A DNA stretch of 64,000 nucleotides from an uncultured Flavobacteriaceae bacterium (GCA_947500445.1 CANMSB010000019.1:1-64000); one strand, 5' to 3'; shown: positions 52,348 to 62,571, numbered from the stretch's first letter. The notes: generated by a model from the sequence alone, not told the origin. Numbers and translations: made by a program.

Positions 52348-55185
52348 TCAATGCGCTTCCAGCCAATCACTTCCCAGGCCAATCTCTACATCCAGTGGCA
52401 CGGAAAGGGTATAGGCGTTTTCCATTTCAGATTTCACCATGTTCTTTAAGGCCTCCAATTCGGGTTTATATGCATCGAAAACCAATTCATCATGAACCTG
52501 TAATAACATTTTACTCTTAAAATTGCTCTCGCCAAGCTTTCGATGGATATTGATCATGGCGAGTTTTATAATATCGGCGGCACTTCCCTGAATGGGTGCG
52601 TTTACGGCATTACGCTCCGCGGCGCCGCGCACTATGGCATTACTGCCGTTAATGGCCTTTAAATACCTGCGCCTTCCCAATACGGTCTGTACATACCCGT
52701 TGTCCCGGGCAAAATCGACCTGTTCGCCCATATAGTTCCTGAGTTTCGGATACGTGGCATAATAGGTTTCGATCAGTTCCTTGGCTTCCGATCGGGATAG
52801 ATCCGTCTGATTGCTCAGCCCAAAGGCAGATACGCCGTAAATAATCCCAAAATTGACCGTTTTGGCATTGCTTCGTTGTTCCCGGGTCACTTCCGATATG
52901 GGAACGTCAAATACCTTTGCAGCGGTAGATGCATGAATGTCCTCACCATTTTTGAAGGCTTCGATCATGGTGGTCTCCTCGCTCAATGCCGCAATGATCC
53001 GGAGTTCGATCTGTGAGTAATCCGCGGCAAGCAGGGTGTAGTCCTCGTTTTTTGGAACAAAGGCCTTACGTACTTGCCGGCCTCGCTCCGTTCGTATGGG
53101 AATGTTCTGAAGGTTGGGATTGTTACTGCTGAGCCTTCCCGTAGCGGCCACCGTTTGCATATAATCGGTGTGTACCCGTCCCGTGCTGGCCTCTACCTGC
53201 AACGGCAGGGCGTCCACATAGGTGCTCTTTAACTTGGAGAGCCCGCGGTAATCCAACACGTTTTGAATAATTTCATGGTCCTTTGCCAAATAGGAAAGCA
53301 CGTCCTCCGCAGTGGAATATTGACCGGTCTTGGTCTTTTTAGGTTTGTCCACCAATTTCATTTTATCAAAAAGGATTTCTCCCAGTTGCTTGGGCGACCC
53401 AATATTGAACGTTGTTTCCGCGGCCTCGTATATTTTTTGTTCCAAGGTGGCAATGTCCTTGTTGAGGTCCTCCGAAAGGGATTTTAAAAATGCCTCGTCC
53501 AGGTTGATGCCCTCCAATTCCATATCGGCCAAAACGTGCAAGAGCGGAATTTCGATATCGTTGAACAGGGCCTCGGTATTGGCCGCTTTGAGTTCCGGTC
53601 TAAAATGTGCGGCAAGCTGAAGGGTGATGTCGGCATCTTCTACGGCATACTCCGTTTGTTTGTCCAAAGGAACATCGCGCATGCTCAGTTGGTTCTTACC
53701 TTTTTTTCCGATCAGTTGTGTTATGGAAACCGGGGTATAGTTCAAGTAGGTTTCCGCCAATACATCCATATTATGGCGCATGTCGGGGTTGATCAGGTAA
53801 TGTGCGAGCATGGTATCGAAAAATTTACCCTTTACCTTGAGCCCGTATTTGTGAAGTACCTTAATATCGTACTTTAAGTTCTGACCGATTTTTTCAATGT
53901 TTTCCGATTCAAAAAATGGGCGTAATGCTTCAATAAGTTCCTGTGCCCCGGCTTTGTCCTCTGGAAAGGCAATATAAAAACCTTTGGTCGCTTCCCAAGA
54001 AAAGGCGATGCCCACCAATTCGGCGGTCAACGGGTTTAGCCCGGTAGTTTCGGTATCAAAACACACGGAGGACTGTTTCATCAGGTTTTGTAAAAACAAC
54101 TTCATGGCCATACCTGGTGCGATACTCTGGTATACGTGTGGTACATCTGCAATGGTCTTACGGCTGTTGTGGTCTTTGAGCGTACCCGGACTTTCCGATG
54201 CGGCACCGCCGAATAATGAAAATTGTCCACTGCCCGCTTCTTCGGATGCTTTTGCCTTAGGGGAGGCTTTTCCCGCCGGAACGGTGGGCGTTTCTTCGGT
54301 ATCCGAAAAAATCTTAATGAACTGGTCCTTGAGCCGCCGGAACTCCAGCTCTTCAAAAATGACCTGTACTTTTTCGTTATCGGGTTCGCACATTTCATAG
54401 TCTTTCGCATCAAAGGTGACATCAACATCCAAACTAATGGTGGCCAACTTTTTTGAAAGCAGCCCCAACTCACCGTTTGCCTCCACCTTCTCCTTCATTT
54501 TGCCCTTCAACTTATCCGTGTTGGCCAAAAGATTTTCTAGGGAACCGAATTCTTCCAGAAACTTTTTTGCCGTTTTGTCCCCTACGCCCGGAAGACCGGG
54601 AATATTGTCACTGGCATCTCCCATCATTCCCAAATAGTCGATCACTTGTTCCGGTTTTTCTACGCCAAATCGTTTTTGGATTTCCGGGATGCCCCAAATT
54701 TCGATTCCATTGCCCATGCGCGCCGGGCGGTACATAAAAATGTTTTCGGAAACCAACTGTCCAAAATCCTTGTCGGGGGTTACCATAAACACTTTATAGT
54801 CTTCCTTTTCGGCCTGTTTGGCCAAGGTGCCGATAATATCGTCGGCTTCCCAGCCTTCTTTTACCACAACGGGTATGTGCATTGCGTTCAGTATATTTTG
54901 AATATAGGGTATCGCAATTCTTATGGCATCGGGGGTCTCGTTTCTATTTGCTTTGTATTCCGGAAAAAGTTCGGTACGTTCGGTACTTCCCCCTTTATCG
55001 AAACAGACGGCCAAATGGTCCGGTCGCTCCCTTTTGATGACGTCAAAAAGGGAATTCATAAAACCCATGATCGCGGAGGTGTCCATTCCTTTGGAGTTGA
55101 TTCTAGGGTTTTTGATCAGTGCATAATACCCGCGAAAAATAAGGGCATAGGCGTCTAGTAAAAAAAGTCGTTTTTGGTCTGCCAT
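52348..55185 (-). CDS. polA: DNA polymerase I
   Basis: A 945-residue repair and Okazaki-fragment polymerase. The 5'-3' exonuclease domain (LFLLDAYALIFRGYYA, GWEADDIIGTLA, GDASDNIPGLPGVGDKTA), an intact 3'-5' proofreading domain (CFDTETTGLNPL with the DxE pair), and the polymerase domain with motif A (LLAADYSQIELRI), motif B (RSNAKTVNFGIIYG) and motif C (QVHDELVF) are all present. ATG 55185 (MADQKRLF) is preferred over ATG 55191 two codons upstream by family resemblance. Confidence 0.97.
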   Translation of the reverse strand: MADQKRLFLLDAYALIFRGYYALIKNPRINSKGMDTSAIMGFMNSLFDVIKRERPDHLAVCFDKGGSTERTELFPEYKANRNETPDAIRIAIPYIQNILNAMHIPVVVKEGWEADDIIGTLAKQAEKEDYKVFMVTPDKDFGQLVSENIFMYRPARMGNGIEIWGIPEIQKRFGVEKPEQVIDYLGMMGDASDNIPGLPGVGDKTAKKFLEEFGSLENLLANTDKLKGKMKEKVEANGELGLLSKKLATISLDVDVTFDAKDYEMCEPDNEKVQVIFEELEFRRLKDQFIKIFSDTEETPTVPAGKASPKAKASEEAGSGQFSLFGGAASESPGTLKDHNSRKTIADVPHVYQSIAPGMAMKLFLQNLMKQSSVCFDTETTGLNPLTAELVGIAFSWEATKGFYIAFPEDKAGAQELIEALRPFFESENIEKIGQNLKYDIKVLHKYGLKVKGKFFDTMLAHYLINPDMRHNMDVLAETYLNYTPVSITQLIGKKGKNQLSMRDVPLDKQTEYAVEDADITLQLAAHFRPELKAANTEALFNDIEIPLLHVLADMELEGINLDEAFLKSLSEDLNKDIATLEQKIYEAAETTFNIGSPKQLGEILFDKMKLVDKPKKTKTGQYSTAEDVLSYLAKDHEIIQNVLDYRGLSKLKSTYVDALPLQVEASTGRVHTDYMQTVAATGRLSSNNPNLQNIPIRTERGRQVRKAFVPKNEDYTLLAADYSQIELRIIAALSEETTMIEAFKNGEDIHASTAAKVFDVPISEVTREQRSNAKTVNFGIIYGVSAFGLSNQTDLSRSEAKELIETYYATYPKLRNYMGEQVDFARDNGYVQTVLGRRRYLKAINGSNAIVRGAAERNAVNAPIQGSAADIIKLAMINIHRKLGESNFKSKMLLQVHDELVFDAYKPELEALKNMVKSEMENAYTLSVPLDVEIGLGSDWLEAH

Positions 55186-55243
55186 TTTCATAAATTCTTG
55201 AAGGGTTCCAAAACTACAAAGATTATCTACTACTGCTAAATTT

Positions 55244-56239
55244 TTAGACTTTAATATAGGAATCCGAAGGGGTATTTCGATGTCCTTCCTTGGTGTACGA
55301 ACGGTACGAAAACCCTGGATGGATGCAATAGCTGCCGGTGTCCCCTTTTTTGTTGATTGCGATAAAGCCTATTTGGAAGTCGGCTTTATCGTCATTTTTT
55401 TTCAAAATACGGCGTACCCCTTCTTCGCAGGCTTCTTGGGGCGATTTGCCTTGGCGCATCAGCTCAACGATCAAAAAACTACCTACCGTACGCACCACTT
55501 CCTCTCCGACGCCGGTGGCCGTGGCGGCACCTACTTCGTTATCTACAAAGAGTCCTGCCCCGATAATGGGGGAGTCCCCCACACGGCCGGCCATTTTATA
55601 GGCCATTCCACTGGTGGTACATGCTCCGGAAATATCACCGGTTGCGTCTATGGCGAGCATACCGATAGTGTCATGATTTTCAATATTGATAACGGGTTTA
55701 TATTGGGCCGTTTTTTGCCATTCCACCCACTCTTTTTTTGATTTTTTGGTCAGCAGATCGGTTTTTTTAAAGCCTAGTTCATATCCGAAGCGTTCCGCTC
55801 CCTTTCCGGCCAACATCACATGCGGCGTTCGTTCCATTACGGCTCTAGCCACCGAAATGGGATGAACGATATTTTCCATTGCCAATACGGCACCACAGTT
55901 GCCCTTGGCATCCATAATGCAGGCGTCCAGGCTTACCCTTCCGTCCCTGTCGGGCCTACCGCCCATGCCTACGGTCTGGTTGTCCTCATCGGCCTCTTCG
56001 ATCATAACACCTTGTTCCACGGCATCCAATGCGTTCCCGTCATTGGCCAAAACTTCCCAGGCCTTGGCCGTGGCATTTCCAAAATCCCAAGTGCATATGA
56101 CAATGGGACGTACCGGATCGTCACCGCTGGGCAAGGAGTTCGGTAGGCTTTGCGATGAAAGCGGCATGGCGGCCAAGGGTACTGTTGCCAAACCGGTGGT
56201 TAGTGCACCGGATCTTTTAAGGAACTTTCTTCGTTTCAT
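55244..56239 (-). CDS. N4-(beta-N-acetylglucosaminyl)-L-asparaginase, Tat-exported
   Basis: An Ntn-hydrolase that removes asparagine from GlcNAc-Asn, the last step in breaking down N-linked glycoproteins. 331 residues with a twin-arginine signal (MKRRKFLKRSG, then a hydrophobic stretch to about residue 28). The self-cleavage site and nucleophile Thr191 lie in NHDTIGMLAID, and GMGGRPDRDG and AGRVGDSPIIGAG are family landmarks. Related to the secreted flavobacterial glycosylasparaginase. It is divergent from cutC, 41 bp between starts. Confidence 0.93.
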   Translation of the reverse strand: MKRRKFLKRSGALTTGLATVPLAAMPLSSQSLPNSLPSGDDPVRPIVICTWDFGNATAKAWEVLANDGNALDAVEQGVMIEEADEDNQTVGMGGRPDRDGRVSLDACIMDAKGNCGAVLAMENIVHPISVARAVMERTPHVMLAGKGAERFGYELGFKKTDLLTKKSKKEWVEWQKTAQYKPVINIENHDTIGMLAIDATGDISGACTTSGMAYKMAGRVGDSPIIGAGLFVDNEVGAATATGVGEEVVRTVGSFLIVELMRQGKSPQEACEEGVRRILKKNDDKADFQIGFIAINKKGDTGSYCIHPGFSYRSYTKEGHRNTPSDSYIKV

Positions 56240-56280
56240 GGCACGGGGATGTTTATTTTTAACGCTTTAAAGATATGTAA

Positions 56281-57003
56281 ATGTTGGTTGAAGTATGTGC
56301 CAATTCATTGGAATCCGCGCTGATCGCCGAAAGGGCGGGCGCCGATCGCCTTGAACTTTGTGTTGCCTTGGAACTTGGGGGGCTTACCCCCTCGTATGGG
56401 CTTTTGCAGGCGGTAAAAAAACAGGTTTCCATTCCCGTTCGGGTATTGATCCGGCCACGGGCGGGCGATTTTACGTATTCCCATCAGGAGTTCGAAATAA
56501 TGAAACAAAATATTGCGCACTGCGCCGAGCTCCATTTTGATGGGGTGGTCGCCGGGGTATTGCAAAAGGATCTTACCCTGGATGAAGGGCGATTGATTTC
56601 CTTGTTGTCGGTCGCCGGTCCCTTGGCGTTTACCTTTCACCGCGCATTTGATTGGGTTCCCGACCCTTTGGGCACTTTTGATCGTTTGGGCGCACTTGGG
56701 GTCGATACCGTATTGACTTCCGGGCAGGCGCGCACCGCAGAAGAAGGGATGCCACTCTTGAAAACTTTGGAGAGCAGATCGGGTAGTTGTACGGTAATGC
56801 CAGGATGCGGAATCCGATCTTCGAATGCCGGGTTGTTCAAACAAAATGGTTTTGAGGCCCTACATCTTTCCGGGGCCGCTATTGTGGATACCTTGGCCGA
56901 AGTGCCTCAAGTGCCCATGCGTTCGGATGCTACACTTTCTGATGGACAACTCCTGCGAACCGATGGGGACATTATCCGCAAAGTGGTCGCCAGCGTTAAA
57001 TAA
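56281..57003 (+). CDS. cutC: CutC family protein
   Basis: A 240-residue TIM-barrel protein (MLVEVCANSLESALIAERAG, DRLELCVALELGGLTPS, RPRAGDFTYS, FHRAFDW, LTSGQ, MPGCGIR). CutC proteins were named for copper homeostasis, but the biochemical role is not established. The conserved Cys and Arg residues near the N-terminus are present. It is followed by a phosphoesterase gene after 49 bp. Confidence 0.92.
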   Translation: MLVEVCANSLESALIAERAGADRLELCVALELGGLTPSYGLLQAVKKQVSIPVRVLIRPRAGDFTYSHQEFEIMKQNIAHCAELHFDGVVAGVLQKDLTLDEGRLISLLSVAGPLAFTFHRAFDWVPDPLGTFDRLGALGVDTVLTSGQARTAEEGMPLLKTLESRSGSCTVMPGCGIRSSNAGLFKQNGFEALHLSGAAIVDTLAEVPQVPMRSDATLSDGQLLRTDGDIIRKVVASVK

Positions 57004-57037
57004 TCCAAAAAAGCACCGGCCGGCATTGGCAAAAAAA

Positions 57038-57045
57038 TACCTTTG
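57038..57045 (+). promoter_or_regulatory. -7 box upstream of the phosphoesterase gene
   Basis: TACCTTTG fits TAnnTTTG and ends 7 bp before ATG 57053. No -33 element recognised. Confidence 0.35.
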
Positions 57046-57052
57046 CAAAAAA

Positions 57053-58285
57053 ATGACCATGCGTTGGATCTTCTTTATTTTATTGTACCTGTTTTTGGGT
57101 TTCTATGCCTTGCAGGCCATTAAAACGGCAACCAAGGCCAGTTGGGCGTACTACCTTTTTATTGCCTTGTCATTTTTGGTTTTGGCCAATTTTATATATC
57201 AATTTACAACAGGTGACGAACAGTCTCGGGTTTTGGGAAGGGCAAAAAGTTATGCTTTCGGTTTTTTATTGACCGTAATCGCCTTTAATCTCGTAACCAT
57301 ACTGTTTTTGTTGTCAGAAGATATCTTTCGTTTGGTGGAAGGGGCATATCGAAAATTCTCCGGAGACCAGGGGACGTTTACCATCCCCCAAAGACGACGT
57401 TTTTTGAGCTTATTGGCGACCGGGGTTGCGGCAATCCCTTTTGGCGCCTTGCTGTACGGGATGTATAAGGGCAAATACAACTACAAAGTATTGACCTACG
57501 AAATGGATTTCGACGACCTTCCCGAAGCATTCGATGGGTACCGGATAACCCAGCTTTCCGATATTCATAGCGGTAGTTTTGACAATAGAAAAGCGGTGGA
57601 GTACGCAGTGGATCTGGTGAACAAACAAGGGAGCGATGCCATCTTGTTTACCGGGGATATGGTGAACAACAAAGCATCGGAAATGCACCCTTGGAAGGAT
57701 CTTTTTGCTACGCTAACGGCCAAGGACGGCGTCTTTTCGGTGTTGGGCAACCATGACTACGGGGATTATGTGGATTGGGAAAATGCAGCGGCCAAAAAAG
57801 AAAACCTGTCCGAGTTAAAATGCTTACAACAGGACATGGGTTTTGATCTGTTGTTGAACGAAAGTCGGTTTTTAAAAAGGGGTGACGACCGTATTGCTTT
57901 GGTAGGTGTCGAAAACTGGGGTAAAGGCGGCTTTAAAAAGGCGGGAGATCTGAACAGGGCATCCGCAAATGTTTCGAAGGACGATTTTAAAATATTGATG
58001 AGCCATGACCCTTCGCACTGGGAGGAAGAAGTACTGCCGCATCCATATCATTACCATTTGACCCTTAGCGGTCATACGCACGGAATGCAGTTCGGGATCG
58101 AAATACCGGGATGGTTCAAGTGGAGCCCCGTAAAATGGCGTTATAAGCAATGGGCGGGTATTTATGAGCAGATGGGACATTACATCAACGTAAACCGTGG
58201 TTTTGGTTTTTTGGGATACCCGGGCCGTGTTGGAATATGGCCGGAAATAACCGTGATTACCCTTCGAAAAAAATCCTTAACATGA
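57053..58285 (+). CDS. Membrane-anchored calcineurin-like metallophosphoesterase
   Basis: A 410-residue protein with three N-terminal hydrophobic helices (WIFFILLYLFLGFYALQA, YYLFIALSFLVLANFIYQF, YAFGFLLTVIAFNLVTILFL), one further hydrophobic stretch before the catalytic domain (FLSLLATGVAAIPFGALLYG), and a phosphoesterase domain with all metal motifs: SDIHSG, GDMVNN, GNHDYG, SHDP and SGHTHGMQFG. The open frame reaches back 76 codons into cutC in another frame; ATG 57053 or 57059 is the true start. It resembles YkuE/LpxH-like phosphodiesterases; substrate unknown. Confidence 0.88.
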   Translation: MTMRWIFFILLYLFLGFYALQAIKTATKASWAYYLFIALSFLVLANFIYQFTTGDEQSRVLGRAKSYAFGFLLTVIAFNLVTILFLLSEDIFRLVEGAYRKFSGDQGTFTIPQRRRFLSLLATGVAAIPFGALLYGMYKGKYNYKVLTYEMDFDDLPEAFDGYRITQLSDIHSGSFDNRKAVEYAVDLVNKQGSDAILFTGDMVNNKASEMHPWKDLFATLTAKDGVFSVLGNHDYGDYVDWENAAAKKENLSELKCLQQDMGFDLLLNESRFLKRGDDRIALVGVENWGKGGFKKAGDLNRASANVSKDDFKILMSHDPSHWEEEVLPHPYHYHLTLSGHTHGMQFGIEIPGWFKWSPVKWRYKQWAGIYEQMGHYINVNRGFGFLGYPGRVGIWPEITVITLRKKSLT

Positions 58286-58346
58286 TTTTAACTCGCTTGT
58301 AATCCCGTAAAACAGTGGGTATAACTATAAATTTAACATTTTTTAC

Positions 58347-58354
58347 TACTTTTG
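58347..58354 (+). promoter_or_regulatory. -7 box upstream of the thioredoxin-like gene
   Basis: TACTTTTG fits TAnnTTTG, 23 bp before ATG 58378. No good -33 element. Confidence 0.4.
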
Positions 58355-58377
58355 AGGGGTAACCCAATGTTAGTCAT

Positions 58378-58674
58378 ATGTCAAAGTTTGGTGAGCTTAT
58401 AGATGCCAAAGTACCCGTACTTTTGGATTTTTATGCAGAATGGAACGAGCAGTCTACGGCAATGCACCCCGTATTGAGAGATGTTGCGGCGGCCTTGGGC
58501 GACAAGGGCAAGATTATTAAGATCGATGTCGATAAAAATAAAGAGCTTTCCCAGGCGCTCCGCGTAAAAGGTCTGCCTACCCTTATGATCTACAAAAAAG
58601 GGGAGATGGTATGGCGCCAGAGCGGAGAGCAAGATGCCAACACCTTGATCGGTATTTTGAACGAGTACCTGTAA
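58378..58674 (+). CDS. Thioredoxin-fold protein lacking the CxxC site
   Basis: A 98-residue cytosolic thioredoxin-like protein. The fold markers are present: LLDFYAEW, the IIKIDVDKN strand, the cis-proline loop GLPTLMIYKKG (Pro67) and a final helix. The active site, however, reads Trp22-Asn-Glu-Gln-Ser in place of WCGPC, and the protein has no cysteine at all. It therefore cannot do dithiol exchange and is probably a structural or regulatory partner. It has its own promoter box and no coupled neighbour. Confidence 0.85.
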   Translation: MSKFGELIDAKVPVLLDFYAEWNEQSTAMHPVLRDVAAALGDKGKIIKIDVDKNKELSQALRVKGLPTLMIYKKGEMVWRQSGEQDANTLIGILNEYL

Positions 58675-58824
58675 CGGCTCTCACAATTCCTTGAAAACTT
58701 CCTTGACGTAATACCGATAAAACGTATCGCATTTTCAATATGCCTGGAAATAGGAGAATCTTGTTTTCGAATAGGTGCGCTCGCTGGTTATCTATACCGG
58801 AATACCAAAAAATCTTTTTATCCC

Positions 58825-58967
58825 AATTACGATTTTAAACAGAATAATTTTAGCAAGACAAAAAGGGTTATAGCGGAATTTGGATGTTGATAGCATACCG
58901 TAGCTATGGTCCCAATCGTATAGCCATAGCGCTTCACATAAACAAAAAGAGCTCCTTAATCGGAATT
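58825..58967. repeat. Palindromic repeat element, copy C (related type)
   Basis: Imperfect inverted ends AATTACGATT (58825-58834) and AATCGGAATT (58958-58967). The core holds GCATACCGTAGCTATGG and a second perfect 7-bp stem GCTATGG / CCATAGC. It shares the central motif and size class of copies A and B but not their ATACCATTT ends. It lies in the 359-bp gap between the thioredoxin-like gene and the convergent DUF2723 gene, which otherwise holds no gene. Confidence 0.55.
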
Positions 58968-59033
58968 CCCCGTTTTCACTTTGGGGTTAGGCCTTAATGA
59001 TGTTTACCAGCTTCTTGGTAATTCAATTCCGTT

Positions 59034-62000
59034 TCAATTGCTTGCGGAATCCAAAATAGCAGATTCTACTTCGTTTATATCCGTTTCCACGCCATCCGTG
59101 GTAGCACTGTCCGAAACGGGTACGGTATCCTTTAAATCAGGATTGCGACCACGCAAAGGTGGTTCTTCCTCGATGAGGTCGTCTTTGTAAAAATGGCTGA
59201 ACTTATCAATGTATTCGTTAAAGATCAAGGTCTCTTTTTCGGCCAGATCGCGATCGTTATTATTGATGAGAATATCGATATTCCTCCGATAGGCCTCCAT
59301 GTCGGCAATGATCTCGTCTATTTTGGCATACTGGGCATCCAGGCTATTGCCGGCGTGGTAGGCAAGCCGTTGTTGATAGACCGTTTTTAACTTATTAAAA
59401 AGCGCTTTGGCCTTTTCGGTTTCCCCTACTTTATAATAGCCGTCTACAAAGGGCTCTACAAAAGTATAATAGCCAAAATATTCCACGGGCATTTTGGCCA
59501 TGGCAAGATCGATGATTTCCTTGGCCTTGTCCGTTTTGTTTTCGCTGAGCAATTGCTCCATAAGACGGGCAAGGTTGCCTCGATACGAGAGTCCCTGGAT
59601 ACGGGTTTGGGGATCGTGATAAATATCCGGACTTCCAGAGTTGCCCCAATCCCATTTGGTAACGATATCGTACATGAGTTCCGAATCGATACGTCCCATT
59701 TCAAAACCGTTTTTGCGTTCGGTCTTAATAGGGACCAACTTATAGGTCATGCCATCCAATTGCAGGTAATCTTTCATCCAAATGAACTCGGCATCGTCAA
59801 AACTTCCACCGGAAAAATAGATGGGCCGCTTCCAATCGTTGTTGGCGATAATGTCCAACATCATCATGCTTTTCTTGGTAATGGCACTTTTCGGTAGTTC
59901 GATGTCGATGTAATCTACAATAAGGTCGGCATCCTCTTGCTTCACAATGTTATAATCCAGTACATTCCTCTTATTTACAGGTATGCGAATTAGGTTCGTA
60001 GGATAATAAACAATATTTTGAGTGCTTTCCGAATAGGCATCCGTATCGGAATTTTGTTTTTGAAAAATGTACTTTAATTTGGTTTGTGGGTTATCACTAT
60101 CGACCCAATTGATAAAATCGTTGATCATCCAACGACTTTTGGACAGCTCTTTATTGAAGAGGGGGTCTACATTTTGGTAGTACAGTACGTCCCTAGATCC
60201 CCAGCGGTATTTGTCATGTGCTATTTGCGAGGGAATGGGGTCGCTCTCATAGGCCTGCCTTTTCATTTGGTCGATATACCAATCCGTTTCAAATAGGCTG
60301 GTACATACGATACGCACGTCGGTGCGGTGGCCTTCGATTTCCTGGGCATACCATAGGGGAAAGGTGTCGTTGTCTCCAATGGTGAATAAAATGGAGCCGG
60401 CGTCTTTTTGGCACGAGTCCAAATAAGCCTTGGCAGAGGAGTTTGCCGTGTAACGGTTGGAGCGGTCATGATCGTCCCAGTTTTGATAGGCCATTACCGA
60501 CGGTACGGCCAACAAACAGATAGCAGTTATGGCAGGGGCCAATAGTTTTGGGGTCAAATAAGGTTTGAGCCCATCGAACAGGCCGTAAACGCCCAATCCG
60601 ATCCACAGCGCAAAAACATAGAAAGAGCCCACTAGGGAATAATCCCTTTCCCGAGGCTGAAAAATATAGGGATTGGTGTAAAACTGTATGGCAAGCCCCG
60701 TAAACAGAAAGAACACAAAAAGCACCCAAAACTGTTTCGGATTTTTAGTGATCTGAAAAACAAGACCGATCAAGCCCAGTAAAAAGGGTAAAAAGTAATA
60801 GGTGTTCCTGGCCTTGTTCAACCGTACTTCATCCGGAAGGTTGTCCTGGTTGCCCAAACGAATGCTATCGATAAAACCGATGCCGCTCAACCAGTTGCCA
60901 TCGCCATTATACCGACCTTGCACATCGTTCTGTTTTCCGGTAAAGTTCCACATAAAATACCGCCAGTACATATACCCAAATTGAAACTCGAGCATGTATT
61001 GGATGTTGTCCCAAACGGAAGGAGGTTCTACCTCCAAGTATTCTCCGAAGCGCCGTACAAAGCTGATGTACTGTTCCGCGTCGATCTCTCCATTGTCAAA
61101 ACCACTCTTTACCTGGTTTACGGCTTTTCGGAGTTCTTCGTTATTCTGGGTCATTTTAAAATCAAGTCGCCCAAAATATTTCATGTAGTTCTCTGCATGT
61201 TGACCGCTCCACATTCGGGGCAATAAACCCACATGTTTTTCGCTAGGTCCGGGAAGGGCATCCTTGTAATAATTTACAATAACATATTTACCCGCTTTTT
61301 CGTCTTTTTCGTATTTGGGTTTTTCGTCCCTGTCCTCTCCGGATCCAGCGAACATATCGGAGTAATAGGTGCCGTATACCGGACTGTCGACCCCGGGGTA
61401 TTGCTCCCTATTGTAATAGGCCAACAAGGCTCTGGCATCCTCCGGATTGTTCTCATTGATCACCACCTGTGCGTTTGCCCGTATCGGTAGCATGAGCCAT
61501 GATGAAAAGCCCAGGAAAAGGAACATTAAACAGAGAATAATGGTGTTTGCCGTTCTGAACTCGTTTTTTCTTGTGTATCGTAATCCAAAGTAGAAAGCGC
61601 CGATAAAAATTAGGCCCATGATTATGGTGCCCGAGTTGAACGGCAGCCCTATATTATTGATGAAAAATACCTCGCTCCAACCAAATAGTTTTAGTACATA
61701 GGTCAACGAGAATTTGTATACGAGCATCAAAATACCGATTACGGCAATATTGGCAATCAGAAAATTGGGTACGGTCGTGTGCTTGTAGCGTTTGAAATAA
61801 TACAACAGCCCAATGGAAGGTATGGCCAAAAAGCCCATAAATTGGATACCGAAAGTAAGACCGACGACAAAGGAGATCAAAATGATCCATCGGTTTCCTC
61901 GTGGGTCGTCCAAAGTGTCCGTCCATTTAAGGCCCAGCCATAACAAGAGGGCCATAATAAAACTTGCCATGGAATAGACTTCGGTCTCTACGGCATTGAA

Positions 62001-62420
62001 CCAAAAACTATCGGAAAAGGTAAAGGCCATACTGCCTACCAATGCGCTGCCCAATATGGCGATAGCCTTACTGTTGGTAATGGCTTCCGATTTTGCGATC
62101 AATTTTCGGGTAAGGTTGGTAATCGTCCAGAACATGAACAAAATGGTAAATGCACTGGAAACTCCGGAAACGTAATTGACCATTCGTGCGACCAATTGCT
62201 CATCGCCAAAAGCGAACATGGCAAAAAAGGCGCCTATCATTTGCAAAAGGGGTGCCCCTGGTGGGTGACCTACCTGCAACTTGGCCGAGGTGGCGATGTA
62301 CTCCCCCGCATCCCAAAAACTATTGGTGGGCTCTACCGTAATCATATAAACGATAAGTGCCAAAAGAAAGGCGGACCAGCCGAGAATACGGTCCCATTTT
62401 TCGAAGTCTTTTGCAAACAT
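59034..62420 (-). CDS. DUF2723 membrane protein (GT-C-like, putative glycosyltransferase)
   Basis: A 1128-residue integral membrane protein. The N-terminal half has about ten or more helices with the GT-C-like opening FLALIVYMITVEPTNSFWDAGEY (EYI, acidic motif in the first loop) and GHPPGAPLLQM. A large periplasmic C-terminal half carries IGDNDTFPLWYAQEIEGHRTD and helical repeats near the end. DUF2723 (GT117-like) proteins are suspected protein O-glycosyltransferases in Bacteroidota, but this is not shown here. Stand-alone gene. Confidence 0.85.
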   Translation of the reverse strand: MFAKDFEKWDRILGWSAFLLALIVYMITVEPTNSFWDAGEYIATSAKLQVGHPPGAPLLQMIGAFFAMFAFGDEQLVARMVNYVSGVSSAFTILFMFWTITNLTRKLIAKSEAITNSKAIAILGSALVGSMAFTFSDSFWFNAVETEVYSMASFIMALLLWLGLKWTDTLDDPRGNRWIILISFVVGLTFGIQFMGFLAIPSIGLLYYFKRYKHTTVPNFLIANIAVIGILMLVYKFSLTYVLKLFGWSEVFFINNIGLPFNSGTIIMGLIFIGAFYFGLRYTRKNEFRTANTIILCLMFLFLGFSSWLMLPIRANAQVVINENNPEDARALLAYYNREQYPGVDSPVYGTYYSDMFAGSGEDRDEKPKYEKDEKAGKYVIVNYYKDALPGPSEKHVGLLPRMWSGQHAENYMKYFGRLDFKMTQNNEELRKAVNQVKSGFDNGEIDAEQYISFVRRFGEYLEVEPPSVWDNIQYMLEFQFGYMYWRYFMWNFTGKQNDVQGRYNGDGNWLSGIGFIDSIRLGNQDNLPDEVRLNKARNTYYFLPFLLGLIGLVFQITKNPKQFWVLFVFFLFTGLAIQFYTNPYIFQPRERDYSLVGSFYVFALWIGLGVYGLFDGLKPYLTPKLLAPAITAICLLAVPSVMAYQNWDDHDRSNRYTANSSAKAYLDSCQKDAGSILFTIGDNDTFPLWYAQEIEGHRTDVRIVCTSLFETDWYIDQMKRQAYESDPIPSQIAHDKYRWGSRDVLYYQNVDPLFNKELSKSRWMINDFINWVDSDNPQTKLKYIFQKQNSDTDAYSESTQNIVYYPTNLIRIPVNKRNVLDYNIVKQEDADLIVDYIDIELPKSAITKKSMMMLDIIANNDWKRPIYFSGGSFDDAEFIWMKDYLQLDGMTYKLVPIKTERKNGFEMGRIDSELMYDIVTKWDWGNSGSPDIYHDPQTRIQGLSYRGNLARLMEQLLSENKTDKAKEIIDLAMAKMPVEYFGYYTFVEPFVDGYYKVGETEKAKALFNKLKTVYQQRLAYHAGNSLDAQYAKIDEIIADMEAYRRNIDILINNNDRDLAEKETLIFNEYIDKFSHFYKDDLIEEEPPLRGRNPDLKDTVPVSDSATTDGVETDINEVESAILDSASN

Positions 62421-62540
62421 GAAGTATCTTATTTTACCAATGGGGCGAATTTACTAATTATATAAGATACCCGACATGATTTTTGATAAAGCTTTAACAG
62501 CTTTTATTCTATACTTTTTCAAGGAATCTATCATAAAATA

Positions 62541-62571
62541 TTTGTCCAAACCAAACTTTGTTTTAAATTTG
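62541..62571 (+). promoter_or_regulatory. Promoter of tRNA-Gln
   Basis: TTTG (62541-62544), a 19-bp spacer and TAAATTTG (62564-62571) match the consensus exactly, 39 bp before the tRNA 5' end. Confidence 0.65.

Noticed and set aside
56825-57052. N-terminal extension of the phosphoesterase frame by 76 codons
   Set aside because: It overlaps the cutC coding sequence in another frame and is not protein-like; the true start is at 57053.
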